64,000 nt of DNA from Fibrella rubiginis (GTDB taxonomy: Bacteria > Bacteroidota > Bacteroidia > Cytophagales > Spirosomataceae): NCBI RefSeq assembly GCF_017353185.1, contig NZ_JAFMYV010000001.1:372001-436000 (forward strand), read 5' to 3'. This document shows, piece after piece, positions 24,944 to 34,253 of the stretch; positions within the stretch are counted from its first letter, which is position 1, and every line of letters begins with the position of its first letter. Both the position numbers and the translations under genes were made by a program. The notes beneath the pieces were generated by a model. That model had not been told where the DNA came from, made no database searches, and saw only the letters and a list, made by a program, of their open reading frames with translations.

Positions 24944-27262
24944 TCATTTTTTCTCTAACTCTACCAGCGTCCACGGGGTGGTGCGGGTGGCGGTTTCCTG
25001 CCGGATTTTGGCCACCTCGTCAGACTGAATGATGGGTAATGTGCGCCGGAAACCACCCACCGGCCGAACCGGCGCAGCACCCGCTACGCCACTGCCCGAC
25101 GTGGGGGTGGTTTGGGCTGGTGGCGTTGGCCGGGGCGGCGGACCACCGAACTCGTAGCGGACATAGTTGGCCACGGCGGCAATCCATTCATCGGTGTTGT
25201 CGGCCACGGGCGGCATCAGGGTCGGGTAGGTTTTTCCGTCGATGGGGCCGGATAACCCCTGCATCAGAATGCGGAGCAGCACGGCATTGTCGGCCAGGTG
25301 TTTCGACCCGGCGATGGGAGGCGCCACCATACTGGCTAACCCTTTGCCGTCGGTGCCGTGGCAGGACGAACAATACGATTTGAAGATTTCGGCCCCTTTC
25401 AGCACTGAATTCCGCTCTGCAACAGCGAGGCTGCCAAGTTTGCTGCCGTAGGTTTTAAAGTCGGCATTTTTCTGAATGCTGGCCTCCACCGCCATCAGCA
25501 CCGGGTCGGTAGCGTTTTGGGACAGCAGGTCGCTGACAGCCTTTTTGGCCGTAGGGGCAGTGCTGTAGTGCAGCGACTCAAGTACCTGGATACGTACGTT
25601 GGCATCGGGGTCATTCTGAAGCGACGCCACCTGACCAACCACGCTTTCGTTGTTCTGTCGTATGAACGGCTCACTCAGCCAGATGGCCGTCCGGCGAATT
25701 TGTGGGTCACTGTCTTTCAGGGCGTTAGCCACAATTGTGGGGTCAATGGCACCTAGCCCTTCCAGCGTCCAGAGTGCATGAATCCGGGCCAGTGTGCCTG
25801 CTTTCTGCACGCCCGAAGCCATTTGCTGTAAAGCTGGCACCACTGATTTGTCGCCGAGAGCCACCAGTTGTTTCTGGGCGTTGTCGCGCCACCAGCCATT
25901 AGGGTGGCTCAGGTACGTGACCAACTGGGCAGGCGAATCATCGAGCAAATGGGGGCGTGGTGCGGGCGTGGCACCGTTCTGCACCAGCCGCCAGATACGG
26001 CCATGCTGCACGTGCTTGTCCAGACCCAACCGCTCAATCTGCGGACGAATCCAGCTGCCCTTCGGTGTCCACTGCGATTCCTGAATGATGCCCCGGTTCA
26101 TATCGACGATATACAGGTTGCCGTCGGGACCGGTGTAGGTGTTCACGGGCCGGAAGTTAAAATCCGACGAAGCGATAAATTCCTGCTCGTGGTAGGCATT
26201 TTCGAGGCGGGTTTTGCCCTGCTGGTTCAGCACGTGCGCCCGACGAACAATGCGGGCCACTGGTTCGCAGATGAGGTAATCGCCCACCAGGTCGGCGGGG
26301 AGTTTGTCGCCCCGGTAGATCGACTGCCCGCAACCGGCCGTGAAGTGGTTTAGGGTGCTGTCGGGGCGTAGCCGTTTGGCACCGCCCTGCGCGTCGGGGT
26401 TGGCAATGATCGACCAGACGGGCGCGAAGGTGGCCTCGTCATAGGCGTCGGCAAATTCCAGCGACCCGTATTTGGGATTGATCTGAAAGCCAGCCCCGGC
26501 ATTTTCGCCCCCGGCCCGGCTAAAGAAAAGCCGCCCGTAGTTATCGTGCGTGAGGCCCCACTGCCCGTTGGAACCACTGGCCAGTGAATCGACGGTGATG
26601 GTGCCATTGGTATACCGAAAACGGACGGGATCAACCGTGACGTAGAGCCAGTTGTCGAGGTTCCAGTCGAGGCCGCTGCGCTGGTGTTCGAGGTTACCCG
26701 GTGCTTTTCTGTCTACATGGTAGATCTGCTTTTTATCATCTGCCACGCCATCGCCGTTGGTGTCTTTATACGACCACATATCGTAGGTATCGGTCTCATT
26801 GACAATGAGTTCGTGGTTGACGCACAGCAGCATTCGGGGCAACAGCAGGTGGTCGATGAAGACCGAACTTTTGTCCATCTTTCCGTCGCCGTCGGTATCT
26901 TCCAGCAGCATCACGCGGCTGACGGGTTCGTGCTCACCGGTGGCGTCGGCATCCTGCATGTAGGTGTCCATTTCGGCTACATACATGCGGGCGTTACCAT
27001 CCCAGGCAATGGCTACTGGCTCATGAATCATGGGTTCGCTCGCCACCAGTTCCATATGGTAGCCTTTGGGTACCCGAAAGGCGTTGAGACTCTGTTCGGG
27101 CGTGAGCTGCGCCGGATTCGCAATGGGATTAACCACCGGTTTTGGATCAGCAACGTCTTCTAAAGCAACCGCCATTTGTTGTTGCGGCGATTTAGCAACC
27201 GTACAGGCAACAACCACTGCCGAGGTCGTCAGCAAACTTCCAATCCAGTGTTTCGTTTTCAT
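24944..27262 (-). CDS. PVC-type heme-binding CxxCH lipoprotein (beta-propeller dehydrogenase plus cytochrome c)
   Basis: 772 residues. The lipoprotein signal ends at SAVVVAC. Next comes a glucose/sorbosone-dehydrogenase-like beta-propeller (about residues 50-450; DTDGDGKMD, GLDWNLDNWLY, YTGPDGNLYIVDMNRG). HEAT-type helical repeats follow (about 450-610). A cytochrome c domain with the heme site CSSCH in SYCSSCHGTDGKG comes next, with a distal methionine in LMPPV. The low-complexity tail is proline-rich. It is a periplasm-facing electron-transferring enzyme, probably a sugar or alcohol dehydrogenase. The gene lies 154 bases upstream of the hydroxyproline operon on the same strand, but a functional link is not shown. 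Confidence 0.88.
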   Translation of the reverse strand: MKTKHWIGSLLTTSAVVVACTVAKSPQQQMAVALEDVADPKPVVNPIANPAQLTPEQSLNAFRVPKGYHMELVASEPMIHEPVAIAWDGNARMYVAEMDTYMQDADATGEHEPVSRVMLLEDTDGDGKMDKSSVFIDHLLLPRMLLCVNHELIVNETDTYDMWSYKDTNGDGVADDKKQIYHVDRKAPGNLEHQRSGLDWNLDNWLYVTVDPVRFRYTNGTITVDSLASGSNGQWGLTHDNYGRLFFSRAGGENAGAGFQINPKYGSLEFADAYDEATFAPVWSIIANPDAQGGAKRLRPDSTLNHFTAGCGQSIYRGDKLPADLVGDYLICEPVARIVRRAHVLNQQGKTRLENAYHEQEFIASSDFNFRPVNTYTGPDGNLYIVDMNRGIIQESQWTPKGSWIRPQIERLGLDKHVQHGRIWRLVQNGATPAPRPHLLDDSPAQLVTYLSHPNGWWRDNAQKQLVALGDKSVVPALQQMASGVQKAGTLARIHALWTLEGLGAIDPTIVANALKDSDPQIRRTAIWLSEPFIRQNNESVVGQVASLQNDPDANVRIQVLESLHYSTAPTAKKAVSDLLSQNATDPVLMAVEASIQKNADFKTYGSKLGSLAVAERNSVLKGAEIFKSYCSSCHGTDGKGLASMVAPPIAGSKHLADNAVLLRILMQGLSGPIDGKTYPTLMPPVADNTDEWIAAVANYVRYEFGGPPPRPTPPAQTTPTSGSGVAGAAPVRPVGGFRRTLPIIQSDEVAKIRQETATRTTPWTLVELEKK

Positions 27263-27290
27263 AGTAGACAACGGGTAAGCCAAGCAGTAT

Positions 27291-27313
27291 TGACACAGGG
27301 TAAAACCCTGTCA
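27291..27313. promoter_or_regulatory. Small palindrome in a divergent gap
   Basis: ACAGGG-TAAAA-CCCTGT (27295-27311), with partial extension to TGAC/GTCA on the outside. It sits between the divergent cytochrome lipoprotein and small hypothetical genes. It could be an operator. It is too short and GC-poor to match the junction hairpin type. Confidence 0.3.
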
Positions 27314-27447
27314 TTCCCTGATTTTATGGAGAAGAACATGGATGACCAACTCTACCGTTAGCGACTCTGTTTCAACGCGTCACATAAGCTATTTGCCAGG
27401 GGAGGCACCTCCGCTCAATGTTCATCGTCAAACAACAGTGCCGTTTC

Positions 27448-27735
27448 ATGACTACCCACGAATTTACCCAGTCGCTTACCGCCCAAACGCCACCTGCTGC
27501 CGCAAACCCTATTCTGACCGCACTATGGCACGATGCCAGGGGTGACTGGGAAGCGGCTCATACCATCGCTCAATCGCAGGAGGGTACCCCCGCCTACGAC
27601 CACCTGCACGCTTACCTCCACCGGAAAGAAGGCGACGCGTTCAACGCCGGTTACTGGTACCGTCGCGCCCGAAAACCCGTTTTCCCAGGCACGCTGGATG
27701 AGGAATGGAACGAGTTGGTAAAGACATATTTGTAG
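27448..27735 (+). CDS. Small conserved hypothetical protein
   Basis: 95 residues, with no named domain. The sequence contains LTALWHDARGDWEAAHTIAQ and HAYLHRKEGDAFNAGYWYRRARK. I know this pattern from a short, soluble protein family in Cytophagales and related bacteria, resembling a TPR-like helical pair rich in Trp and His. There is no signal peptide. An in-frame ATG ten codons upstream is possible. The stop is followed at once by a GC-rich hairpin cluster. Confidence 0.75.
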   Translation: MTTHEFTQSLTAQTPPAAANPILTALWHDARGDWEAAHTIAQSQEGTPAYDHLHAYLHRKEGDAFNAGYWYRRARKPVFPGTLDEEWNELVKTYL

Positions 27736-27907
27736 GGGCGGGCCCTCGTGCCCGCCCGCTCTCGGCCACGGCAGTGGCCGCTGATACAGGCAAAGGGTCT
27801 TGTCCCCATGGACGCCCACGAAAGCGGCCGTCCATGAGGGCAAAAAAGAAGGGCCGCCTTCCGTAGAAAGCGACCCCGTTCGTCGACGAATTTGTAATAC
27901 TGTGTAG
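27736..27907. repeat. GC-rich cluster of small hairpins
   Basis: This 172-base stretch has no gene. It holds GGGCGGGC/GCCCGCCC (27736-27757), CGGCCAC/GTGGCCG (27763-27780) and ATGGAC/GTCCAT flanking an AAAGCGGCC segment near 27810-27835. The opening TAGGGGC word also appears in the terminator at 36197. Confidence 0.5.
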
Positions 27908-27979
27908 AGAGGTAAGAGATGAGAGGCAGGAGACAAGACCAGTAAAAATCTTGTCTCCTGCCTCTCATCTCTTACCTCT
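27908..27979. terminator. Junction hairpin with 31-bp perfect arms (AGAGGTAAGAG words)
   Basis: Arms 27908-27938 and 27949-27979 are exact complements with a 10-base loop. The right arm overlaps the ald stop codon by two bases. The arms are purine/pyrimidine asymmetric (all-purine-like left arm), unlike the other members. Confidence 0.85.
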
Positions 27980-29108
27980 AATTCAAAACTTCTTGCTGTA
28001 AAACGTCTTCTACGGCTACCAGGGGCAGGTTCCAGGCGTCGGCAACACCTTTGTAAACCACTTTCCCATCCACCACGTTGAGGCCCAGTTTTAATTCGGC
28101 GTTGTCGCGGCAGGCCTGCTGCCAGCCTTTGTTGGCCAGCTGCATCACGTAAGGCAAGGTAGCATTGGTCAGGGCCACAGTGCTGGTGTAGGGCACCGCG
28201 CCGGGCATGTTGGCCACGCAATAGTGGACCACGTCGTCGATGATGTACGTTGGGTCTTCGTGGGTGGTGGGGCGGCAGGTTTCAATGCAACCGCCCTGAT
28301 CTACCGCCACGTCGACGAGCACCGTACCGGGACGCATCAGCTTGAGCATATCGCGCGTGACGAGGTGCGGCGCTTTGGCACCCGGAATCAACACGGCACC
28401 CACAATCAGGTCGGCATGCTTCACTTCCTCACGGATATTGTATTCGTTCGACATCATCGTGTCAACGTTTTCGGGCATCACGTCGGCCAGGTAACGCAGG
28501 CGGGGCAGGCTCACGTCCATCAGCGTCACATGGGCACCCAGGCCAGCGGCCATGCGGGCAGCCTGTGCACCCACAATACCACCGCCCAGTACCAGTACTT
28601 TGGCGGGTTTCACGCCCGGTACGCCGCCCAGCAGAATACCCCGGCCTTTGGTTGGCTTTTCTAAATACTTGGCTCCCTCCTGAATAGCCATCCGGCCCGC
28701 TACTTCACTCATCGGTACGAGCAGCGGCAAGCTCCGATCGTTTTTCTCTACGGTCTCGTAGGCCAGGCAAACAGCCCCCCGCTCAATCATCGCGTGGGTC
28801 AGCGGCTCCGACGAGGCGAAGTGGAAGTAAGTAAACAGCAGTTGGTTTTCTTTGATAAGCGAATACTCCTGCGCAATAGGCTCCTTCACCTTGATGATCA
28901 TCTCGGCAATACCGTAGATTTCTTCAATGGTAGGGAGCATGATAGCCCCGGCACCGATATATTCTTCATCGCTGAAGCCACTGCCTTCGCCGGCATTGAC
29001 CTGAATATAAACGGTGTGGCCAGCTTTGCGTAGTTCGGCCACGCCCGCAGGCGTGAGCGCCACGCGGTTTTCGTTATTCTTAATCTCTCTGGGAACGCCA
29101 ATAACCAT
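27978..29108 (-). CDS. ald: Alanine dehydrogenase
   Basis: 376 residues, matching the family length. It starts [20 protein letters not shown], the canonical Ald N-terminus, which decides the start at 29108. The NAD-binding motif [17 protein letters not shown] is at about residues 168-184, and catalytic His (FHFASSE region) and Lys (IKVKEP) segments are present. It catalyses reversible oxidative deamination of L-alanine to pyruvate in the cytoplasm. A divergent Lrp/AsnC gene lies 211 bases away, the classic arrangement for an alanine-responsive activator of ald. Confidence 0.96.
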   Translation of the reverse strand: MVIGVPREIKNNENRVALTPAGVAELRKAGHTVYIQVNAGEGSGFSDEEYIGAGAIMLPTIEEIYGIAEMIIKVKEPIAQEYSLIKENQLLFTYFHFASSEPLTHAMIERGAVCLAYETVEKNDRSLPLLVPMSEVAGRMAIQEGAKYLEKPTKGRGILLGGVPGVKPAKVLVLGGGIVGAQAARMAAGLGAHVTLMDVSLPRLRYLADVMPENVDTMMSNEYNIREEVKHADLIVGAVLIPGAKAPHLVTRDMLKLMRPGTVLVDVAVDQGGCIETCRPTTHEDPTYIIDDVVHYCVANMPGAVPYTSTVALTNATLPYVMQLANKGWQQACRDNAELKLGLNVVDGKVVYKGVADAWNLPLVAVEDVLQQEVLN

Positions 29109-29146
29109 GATGTCGAGCTGTCTGTCTGCGTTTGCAATAGGTAGTA

Positions 29147-29154
29147 CAAATGTA
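29147..29154 (-). promoter_or_regulatory. -7 element TACATTTG for ald
   Basis: The minus strand reads TACATTTG 38 bases before the ald ATG, giving a leader of about 32 bases. It lies in the divergent ald/Lrp gap, where regulator binding is expected. Confidence 0.5.
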
Positions 29155-29319
29155 TAAAAACAGAATATTGACGCATTGATCTGCAAATAATCAGGAAATA
29201 AACCTATTTAATCTACGTTTAGCAGGATAATTGGTGAAATGTTCGCACTGATTGGTAGCTTCGCAGGATAACGTTCTTACGGGCAATAAATCCCGTCAGC
29301 CTGTTCTGTATCTGCCTCC

Positions 29320-29790
29320 ATGATTCTCGATAAAATAGACCAGGCTATCCTTACGCTGCTGCAAACCGACGCCCGACTGACGATTCAGGAGATAGGGCAG
29401 CGCATCAATCTGTCGAAAACGCCTGTGCATGAGCGTATTAAACGCATGGAGCGCGAAGGCGTCATTGCCCGCTACGTAACGCTCGTTGATAAAAAAAAGC
29501 TGGGCAACCGACTACAGATCTATTGCCAGATAACCCTTGATAAACAAAACCGCGACAGCTTCGACACCTTCGATGCCGCCATAGCCGACCTGCCCGAAGT
29601 GCTGGATTGCTGCCGGGTATCAGGCACGTTCGACTACCTGGTGAAGCTCATTGTAACCGACATGGATGCCTACAACCGCTTTTACCAGGACCGTTTCTCA
29701 ACTATTCCCGGCATTGTGCATATCAGCAGTTTCTTTGTCATGGCTGAAGTAAAAAGTACCACAGCCGTGCCAGTGAATACGCCGCTCTAG
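29320..29790 (+). CDS. Lrp/AsnC family transcriptional regulator
   Basis: 156 residues. The N-terminal winged helix-turn-helix (ILTLLQTDARLTIQEIGQRI, then LSKTPVHERIKRMEREGVI) is followed by a RAM effector-binding domain of about residues 70-145 (GTFDYLVKLIVTDMDAYNRF). Lrp-family proteins assemble as octamers and sense amino acids. Its divergent neighbour is alanine dehydrogenase, so control of ald by alanine is a well-founded inference. Confidence 0.93.
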   Translation: MILDKIDQAILTLLQTDARLTIQEIGQRINLSKTPVHERIKRMEREGVIARYVTLVDKKKLGNRLQIYCQITLDKQNRDSFDTFDAAIADLPEVLDCCRVSGTFDYLVKLIVTDMDAYNRFYQDRFSTIPGIVHISSFFVMAEVKSTTAVPVNTPL

Positions 29791-29972
29791 CGTAACAGGC
29801 AGCGTTGCTTTGGCCAGGCGAATAGGCTGATTCAGAGGTCAGATAGCACCCTATGATGATTGTGAGACGTTTAATAAGATTCCCATATCGACCACAGACT
29901 ACATCGGTGCCTTTAACGTAAGTTTAATTAACGCAGCCCCCTTACTGGTAGGTTGACTTTACTAACTACGTT

Positions 29973-31682
29973 ATGAAAACATCCATGCGCTGGACCCACA
30001 CCCTGTGGCTTTTTGCGGCCCTGCTTATGCTCTTCGCCGCCTGCAAAGACAAGACGCCCGATCCGGCTCCGGTAGTCACGGTGGCTACCATCACCAGTAT
30101 TGACCCGGCCACCGCACCTGTAGGCAGCACCATCGCCATCAACGGTACCAATTTCAACACGTCGCCCGGAAGCAACACCGTTAGCATTGGCGGGGTAACA
30201 GCCACTATTGTGTCGGCGTCGGCCACGCGGCTGGTTGTAACCGTACCAACCGGTGCCCAGACTGGTGCCGTTGCCGTTACTACGGGGGGACAAACAGTAC
30301 AGAGCCCTACCACGTTTACGCTGGCTCCCAGCCCGGTAAAGCCCACCGCAACCCTGCAGGGGACGATCTTCCAGAACCGAACACTAAGTAAAGACACGGT
30401 CTATGTGCTGAAAGGCTATGTCTATGTAGCGGCTGATTACACCATGACTATTGCGCCGGGAACGGTAATCAAGGGAGGTGGCCCCGAACTGGACCCATTG
30501 GGCAAAAATGCCGCCGGTACGCTCATTGTGGAGCGCCGCGGTAAATTAATTGCCAATGGCACGGCGGCATCGCCCATTGTTTTTACGTCGAACAAAGCTG
30601 CCGGGCAGCGTAAACCCGGTGACTGGGGTGGCATTGTGCTGATCGGTAAATCGCCCACCAATCGGCCCGGGGTGACCACCTACTTCGGGGGCATTCGCGG
30701 CACTGCCGAAACGTATAACGAGCCTGAAGACAACAGCGGTTTACTGCAATACGTCCGCATCGAATACGCCGGAACGGGGCAGCCACTGGTGGCCGATAGC
30801 AAACTGGCGGGCCTGACGCTCATTGGCGTGGGTCGGGGTACGGTGATCAACAATGTGCAGGTTACGCAAAGCAGTGCCGATGCCTTTAGCTGGTATGGTG
30901 GTACCGTCGACGCGAAATACCTGGTGGCCAACCGCACCACCCGCAACGAATGGGCCACTAACTGGGGCTATGTAGGGCGGGTGCAGTTTGGCGTGGGTCT
31001 GCGCGACGCCACCGTGGCTGATCCGGCAGGTAGCAACGGCATTGAGTCGCAGAACTACGATCCGGGCGAAAACGCCGATGGCACACCAATAACGCGCCTG
31101 AACGGCCTGCCGCAGACGGCACCCGTGTTCGCCAACATCAGTACGTTTGCTTTCAGCACGGCTCCTACGGCCATTTCGGCGGCCTCGCCAGGTCTGGGCT
31201 ACTACCAGTCGGGCGTATACCTGCGTCGCAATACGGGCTTTAGTTTGTACAACTCGCTCATCTACGGCTATCCTGAAGGTGTGCGGTTGGAGGGCACCAC
31301 CACGGGGCTGGCGGCGAGTCTGGCCAACGGGACTATTGACCTGCGCGGCAATGTGTTTGCCAACACGCTGACCTCAGCGGCGGGTAGTGGCACCATCACA
31401 AGTAGTGTGGCCAGTGCGTATTTGGCTACGCCTGCTTTTGCCAACCAGTTTGTGGGTACGGCCGATGTTGGCACATTGGCCCTGAACGGAGCTAACTTCA
31501 ATGCTGCCGCCCCGAATTTTGTGCCACAAACCGGCTCTACGCTGCTGGCGGGGGCTGTTTCGAACACCAAACTCACGAGCGGTTTCTTCGTCACGACCAC
31601 CTACCGCGGCGCATTCGGTACCGATAATTGGACTACAGGCTGGACCAATTTTAACCCCCAGAATACGGATTACGACCGGTAG
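29973..31682 (+). CDS. IPT/TIG domain lipoprotein with beta-helix-like C-terminal part
   Basis: 569 residues. The lipobox LFAAC gives a mature N-terminal cysteine at about residue 24. One IPT/TIG domain follows (about 38-115: ITSIDPATAPVGSTIAING and VVTVPTGAQTGAVAV). The rest is a repetitive beta-rich region (GTLIVERRGKLIANGTAASP, GDWGGIVLIGKSPTN, YVRIEYAGTG) of a type common in Bacteroidota surface lipoproteins. It ends without a type IX sorting domain. It is probably an outer-membrane-attached surface protein; its ligand is unknown. It is monocistronic, with a repeat block after it. Confidence 0.82.
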   Translation: MKTSMRWTHTLWLFAALLMLFAACKDKTPDPAPVVTVATITSIDPATAPVGSTIAINGTNFNTSPGSNTVSIGGVTATIVSASATRLVVTVPTGAQTGAVAVTTGGQTVQSPTTFTLAPSPVKPTATLQGTIFQNRTLSKDTVYVLKGYVYVAADYTMTIAPGTVIKGGGPELDPLGKNAAGTLIVERRGKLIANGTAASPIVFTSNKAAGQRKPGDWGGIVLIGKSPTNRPGVTTYFGGIRGTAETYNEPEDNSGLLQYVRIEYAGTGQPLVADSKLAGLTLIGVGRGTVINNVQVTQSSADAFSWYGGTVDAKYLVANRTTRNEWATNWGYVGRVQFGVGLRDATVADPAGSNGIESQNYDPGENADGTPITRLNGLPQTAPVFANISTFAFSTAPTAISAASPGLGYYQSGVYLRRNTGFSLYNSLIYGYPEGVRLEGTTTGLAASLANGTIDLRGNVFANTLTSAAGSGTITSSVASAYLATPAFANQFVGTADVGTLALNGANFNAAAPNFVPQTGSTLLAGAVSNTKLTSGFFVTTTYRGAFGTDNWTTGWTNFNPQNTDYDR

Positions 31683-31705
31683 CGGTTAGACATCGAAGTA
31701 GTAAG

Positions 31706-32005
31706 TTGACGTTCACCTATCCGCCCCATGGGGGCACAACAGCGTAGCGTCGGTAGCAAACAAGGTTGCGAATACAAATAAAGTCCCGTAGGGATGTGAT
31801 AGCGGGGCGTCGAACATTGGCATGAAACCAACCGACGCCTATGGCTATCGCGTCCCTGACGGGACTTTGTTTACCCGGGCAATCGGGGTGGTGCTACCGA
31901 CGCTCCGCTATCACGTCCCTGACGGGACTTTATTCGTTTGGGCGATCTGGCTGGTTACCGACGCTGCGCTGTTATGCCCCCATGGGGCGGGTAGGTGAAC
32001 GTTAA
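31706..32005. repeat. Nested inverted/direct repeat block (possible MITE-like element)
   Basis: A 300-base block fills the convergent junction. The outer arms 31706-31758 and 31952-32005 are complementary with few mismatches. They contain GTTCACCTA, CGCCCCATGGGGGC and AGCGTCGGTA. Inside are three copies of a roughly 36-base unit (31777-31812 inverted, 31833-31872 and 31898-31935 direct) sharing TCCCTGACGGGACTTT or TCCCTACGGGACTTT. Units open with CCGACGC, which also starts the outer arm. No open frame of coding quality lies inside. Confidence 0.78.
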
Positions 32006-32009
32006 CGTA

Positions 32010-32939
32010 CTATTTCGATTCGTAAACAAACGCATATCGCAGCCCTAGCGTCTGATTAGTTGAACCACTGAGCAGGCCATCTGGACCGTTGTATTGGTAG
32101 GTGTAAGCACTGGTGGTAACAGTGAGCTGATCGCCACTTTGATAAAAACGCCGTTCATCTGTGCGAAGGAGCAGGACGTTATTCTTGGGGTCAAGCTCTT
32201 TTCGCCGGATTGTGTAGTTGATCAACATCGATGTGCGGGCATCAAACAGTGAATCACTACGCGTCACTACGTTACCTGTTCGAGAAAGTAACTGCCGGGT
32301 AGAATCCACGGAGGCCGCTGTGTTGACACCACCCACTGCGTTATGATAACCTATTTTAGTAATCAGATCGTAGCCGTTGACCGAAGCGCCGTATCGGGTG
32401 CGTGCTGATACTGATAATCTAGATGGAAAGGCGAAATAGATACTGCTCTGCTCAACAGCTAAACTAAGTTTATCGGCAGTGTAAGTGTAATCGATTTGCC
32501 TGGTTGTTACCTGTTCTGGTCCATTGCCAGAATTGATAGGTTCTGTGAAGGCTTCGCGCAGTAGCCGTCCCTGACTGTCGTAGGTGTAAGTGACGGTGTT
32601 TCTGTAAGGCTCACCGCCAAAGTAGCGTAAGTAGGCAACCATAGCTACTTGCCCGGTGCTATTATAGGTAAAGGCCGAATTAGCAACGAGCAAGGTGTCT
32701 ATGTAGAGGTTAATCTGTTTGAGCCGTTGCGTGGCCGATGAAGCAAATGGCTGGGCAAACTGCGCATAAAGATCCACCCCTGAAGGGACACTAGGCTTGA
32801 CTGTTGGAGTTGTTGTAACAGGCGGGTAATACACTACTGGTGGCGTAACAACCGGCGCGATAACAGATCGTGGGGCCTCCTGACAAGCCCAAAAGAGGGA
32901 GGACGACAAGAGAAGTAGAGGGACAACAAAGCGTTTCAT
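32010..32939 (-). CDS. Hypothetical lipoprotein
   Basis: 309 residues and no named domain. The signal peptide MKRFVVPLLLLSSSLFWAC ends in a lipobox, giving a mature Cys19. A proline/threonine-rich spacer (about residues 25-50) precedes a beta-rich body with repeated YTYDSQGRLLRE, IDYTYTADKLSLAV and YTYQYNGPDGLLSG elements. These recall YD-repeat or DUF4595-like surface lipoproteins of Bacteroidota. The start at 32939 is chosen because the upstream frame runs into the hairpin arm. Base composition is somewhat lower in GC than the neighbours. Confidence 0.8.
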   Translation of the reverse strand: MKRFVVPLLLLSSSLFWACQEAPRSVIAPVVTPPVVYYPPVTTTPTVKPSVPSGVDLYAQFAQPFASSATQRLKQINLYIDTLLVANSAFTYNSTGQVAMVAYLRYFGGEPYRNTVTYTYDSQGRLLREAFTEPINSGNGPEQVTTRQIDYTYTADKLSLAVEQSSIYFAFPSRLSVSARTRYGASVNGYDLITKIGYHNAVGGVNTAASVDSTRQLLSRTGNVVTRSDSLFDARTSMLINYTIRRKELDPKNNVLLLRTDERRFYQSGDQLTVTTSAYTYQYNGPDGLLSGSTNQTLGLRYAFVYESK

Positions 32940-32948
32940 GTAGTTTGT

Positions 32949-33008
32949 AGTTGGCTGATCCATAGCTTGGTACATAACTTTATGTACCAAGCTATGGATC
33001 AGCCAACT
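32949..33008. terminator. Junction hairpin with 28-bp perfect arms and a 4-base loop
   Basis: Arms 32949-32976 and 32981-33008 are exact complements around ACTT. The outer end is AGTTGGCTGATCC, close to the apical word of other hairpins but placed at the base here. It lies between two minus-strand genes, downstream of the flavoprotein and just upstream of the lipoprotein start. Confidence 0.85.
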
Positions 33009-33053
33009 TAACCAATAAATATGATCTGCTTATCTATCGAATGGCCTGTTCAG

Positions 33054-34175
33054 CTACACCGGAATCACTTCTCCATGCGTTTGCTTCATCACCGTGCGCA
33101 GAGCAGGTTTCACGGCTCCGAAAGCGGCAATGGCAGCCTCGCTCAGCCATGACTGCCCGAAGAGATTTTGCACCGTGCGCCCCACCCATAACCGTCTGCC
33201 AAACAGCCGCGACCAGCCCGCCTGGTACGCCCGTTCCAGCGTGGCGCGGTCTGTTTCGTTGTGCAAAAAACGGGTAGCCAACCCGCTGGCAAGTTTGGCA
33301 CCGTGAATGGCCATGGCCATGCCGTTACCGCAAAGGGGGGTGATCAGACCCGCCGCGTCGCCCGCCATCAGGATATGATTTTCCACCGCTTTTTTGGGCG
33401 CAAACGATACCTCGTTGATTACTTCGGGACGGTCGTACAGGAAGGTGGCTTCCTCAAAAACGGCCCGTAGATGCGGATTTCGGTACATCACCGCCTTTTC
33501 CATGGCCGCAATGTTGCCGTTGGCGCGGACGTTGGCGCGGGTGGTCAGGTAGCAGAAACAGTACTTGTCAGACTCGATAGCCGACATGCCGCAGTACCCA
33601 TCCGGGAAATTGTGCAGGGCTATAACATCGTTCGGAAAGTCGATGCCGCTGATGTGGTATTTCACACCCACATACGGCGAAGGTTCATGCATGAACGCCC
33701 GGTCAAGCGTTTTGTCGAGTTTGGTGCGCTTCCCAAAAGTGCCGAGGACAAGTCGGGCCGTAAGCGGCTCACCAGTAGCCAGTTCAACGCTAAATTGATC
33801 ATCGTTGAAGGTGACGTTTTCTACGCTTTGCCCCAGCCGGAAATCAACGCCAGCGGCCAGGCCAAGGTGGTATAATTCGTTGTCAAGCACGTACCTGGAA
33901 ATGCCAAACCCACCCAGATCGAGGGGTGATCTGAGCAGCTTGCCCGACGGTGCCGAGAGCCAGAATTCAGTAATGCGGGCGGCATCAAGTGCATCCAGAT
34001 TTACCCCCAGGGATTCAATATAGGGCCGCACCTCGTTAGACACGTATTCGCCGCAGACCTTATGGAAGGGGTACGTCTTGCGCTCAACCAGCGTAACGCC
34101 GAAGCCTGCCCGCGTCAGTTCAATCGCGCTCACCAGCCCGGCCAACCCCCCGCCAATAATGATTACGTCCTGCAT
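33054..34175 (-). CDS. Geranylgeranyl-reductase-like FAD-dependent oxidoreductase
   Basis: 373 residues. The N-terminal FAD-binding motif is IIIGGGLAGLVSAIELTRAG, the second motif is KVCGEYVSNEV, and the FAD-ribose motif ILMAGDAAGLITPLCGNGMA is at about residues 270-289. This is the pattern of the geranylgeranyl reductase/tryptophan halogenase-like flavoproteins used in isoprenoid or polyketide-type pigment pathways. No biosynthetic partner lies next to it, so the substrate is unknown. It diverges from the GH13-like gene across a 78-base gap holding a 27-base palindrome. Confidence 0.82.
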   Translation of the reverse strand: MQDVIIIGGGLAGLVSAIELTRAGFGVTLVERKTYPFHKVCGEYVSNEVRPYIESLGVNLDALDAARITEFWLSAPSGKLLRSPLDLGGFGISRYVLDNELYHLGLAAGVDFRLGQSVENVTFNDDQFSVELATGEPLTARLVLGTFGKRTKLDKTLDRAFMHEPSPYVGVKYHISGIDFPNDVIALHNFPDGYCGMSAIESDKYCFCYLTTRANVRANGNIAAMEKAVMYRNPHLRAVFEEATFLYDRPEVINEVSFAPKKAVENHILMAGDAAGLITPLCGNGMAMAIHGAKLASGLATRFLHNETDRATLERAYQAGWSRLFGRRLWVGRTVQNLFGQSWLSEAAIAAFGAVKPALRTVMKQTHGEVIPV

Positions 34176-34201
34176 AGAAGGTAAACAGGTTTAGAGGCCA
34201 C

Positions 34202-34228
34202 AGAGTTACACCGGTCCGGCGTAACTCT
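34202..34228. promoter_or_regulatory. 27-base near-perfect palindrome, candidate operator
   Basis: AGAGTTACACCGG-T-CCGGCGTAACTCT, 13-base halves with one mismatch around a central base. It is in the 78-base gap between divergent genes and ends 13 bases before the -7 element TACTTTTG. The size and symmetry suit a dimeric regulator controlling both genes. Confidence 0.5.
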
Positions 34229-34241
34229 ATAGCTTAAATCC

Positions 34242-34249
34242 TACTTTTG
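34242..34249 (+). promoter_or_regulatory. -7 element TACTTTTG directly before the GH13-like start
   Basis: TACTTTTG, then CGCC, then ATG. The spacing is the same four bases as for the PASTA gene, implying a leaderless transcript if this promoter is used. Confidence 0.5.
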
Positions 34250-34253
34250 CGCC

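Noticed and set aside
31706..32005. Insertion sequence
   Set aside because: It has inverted ends but no transposase frame and no visible target duplication; at most a non-autonomous element.
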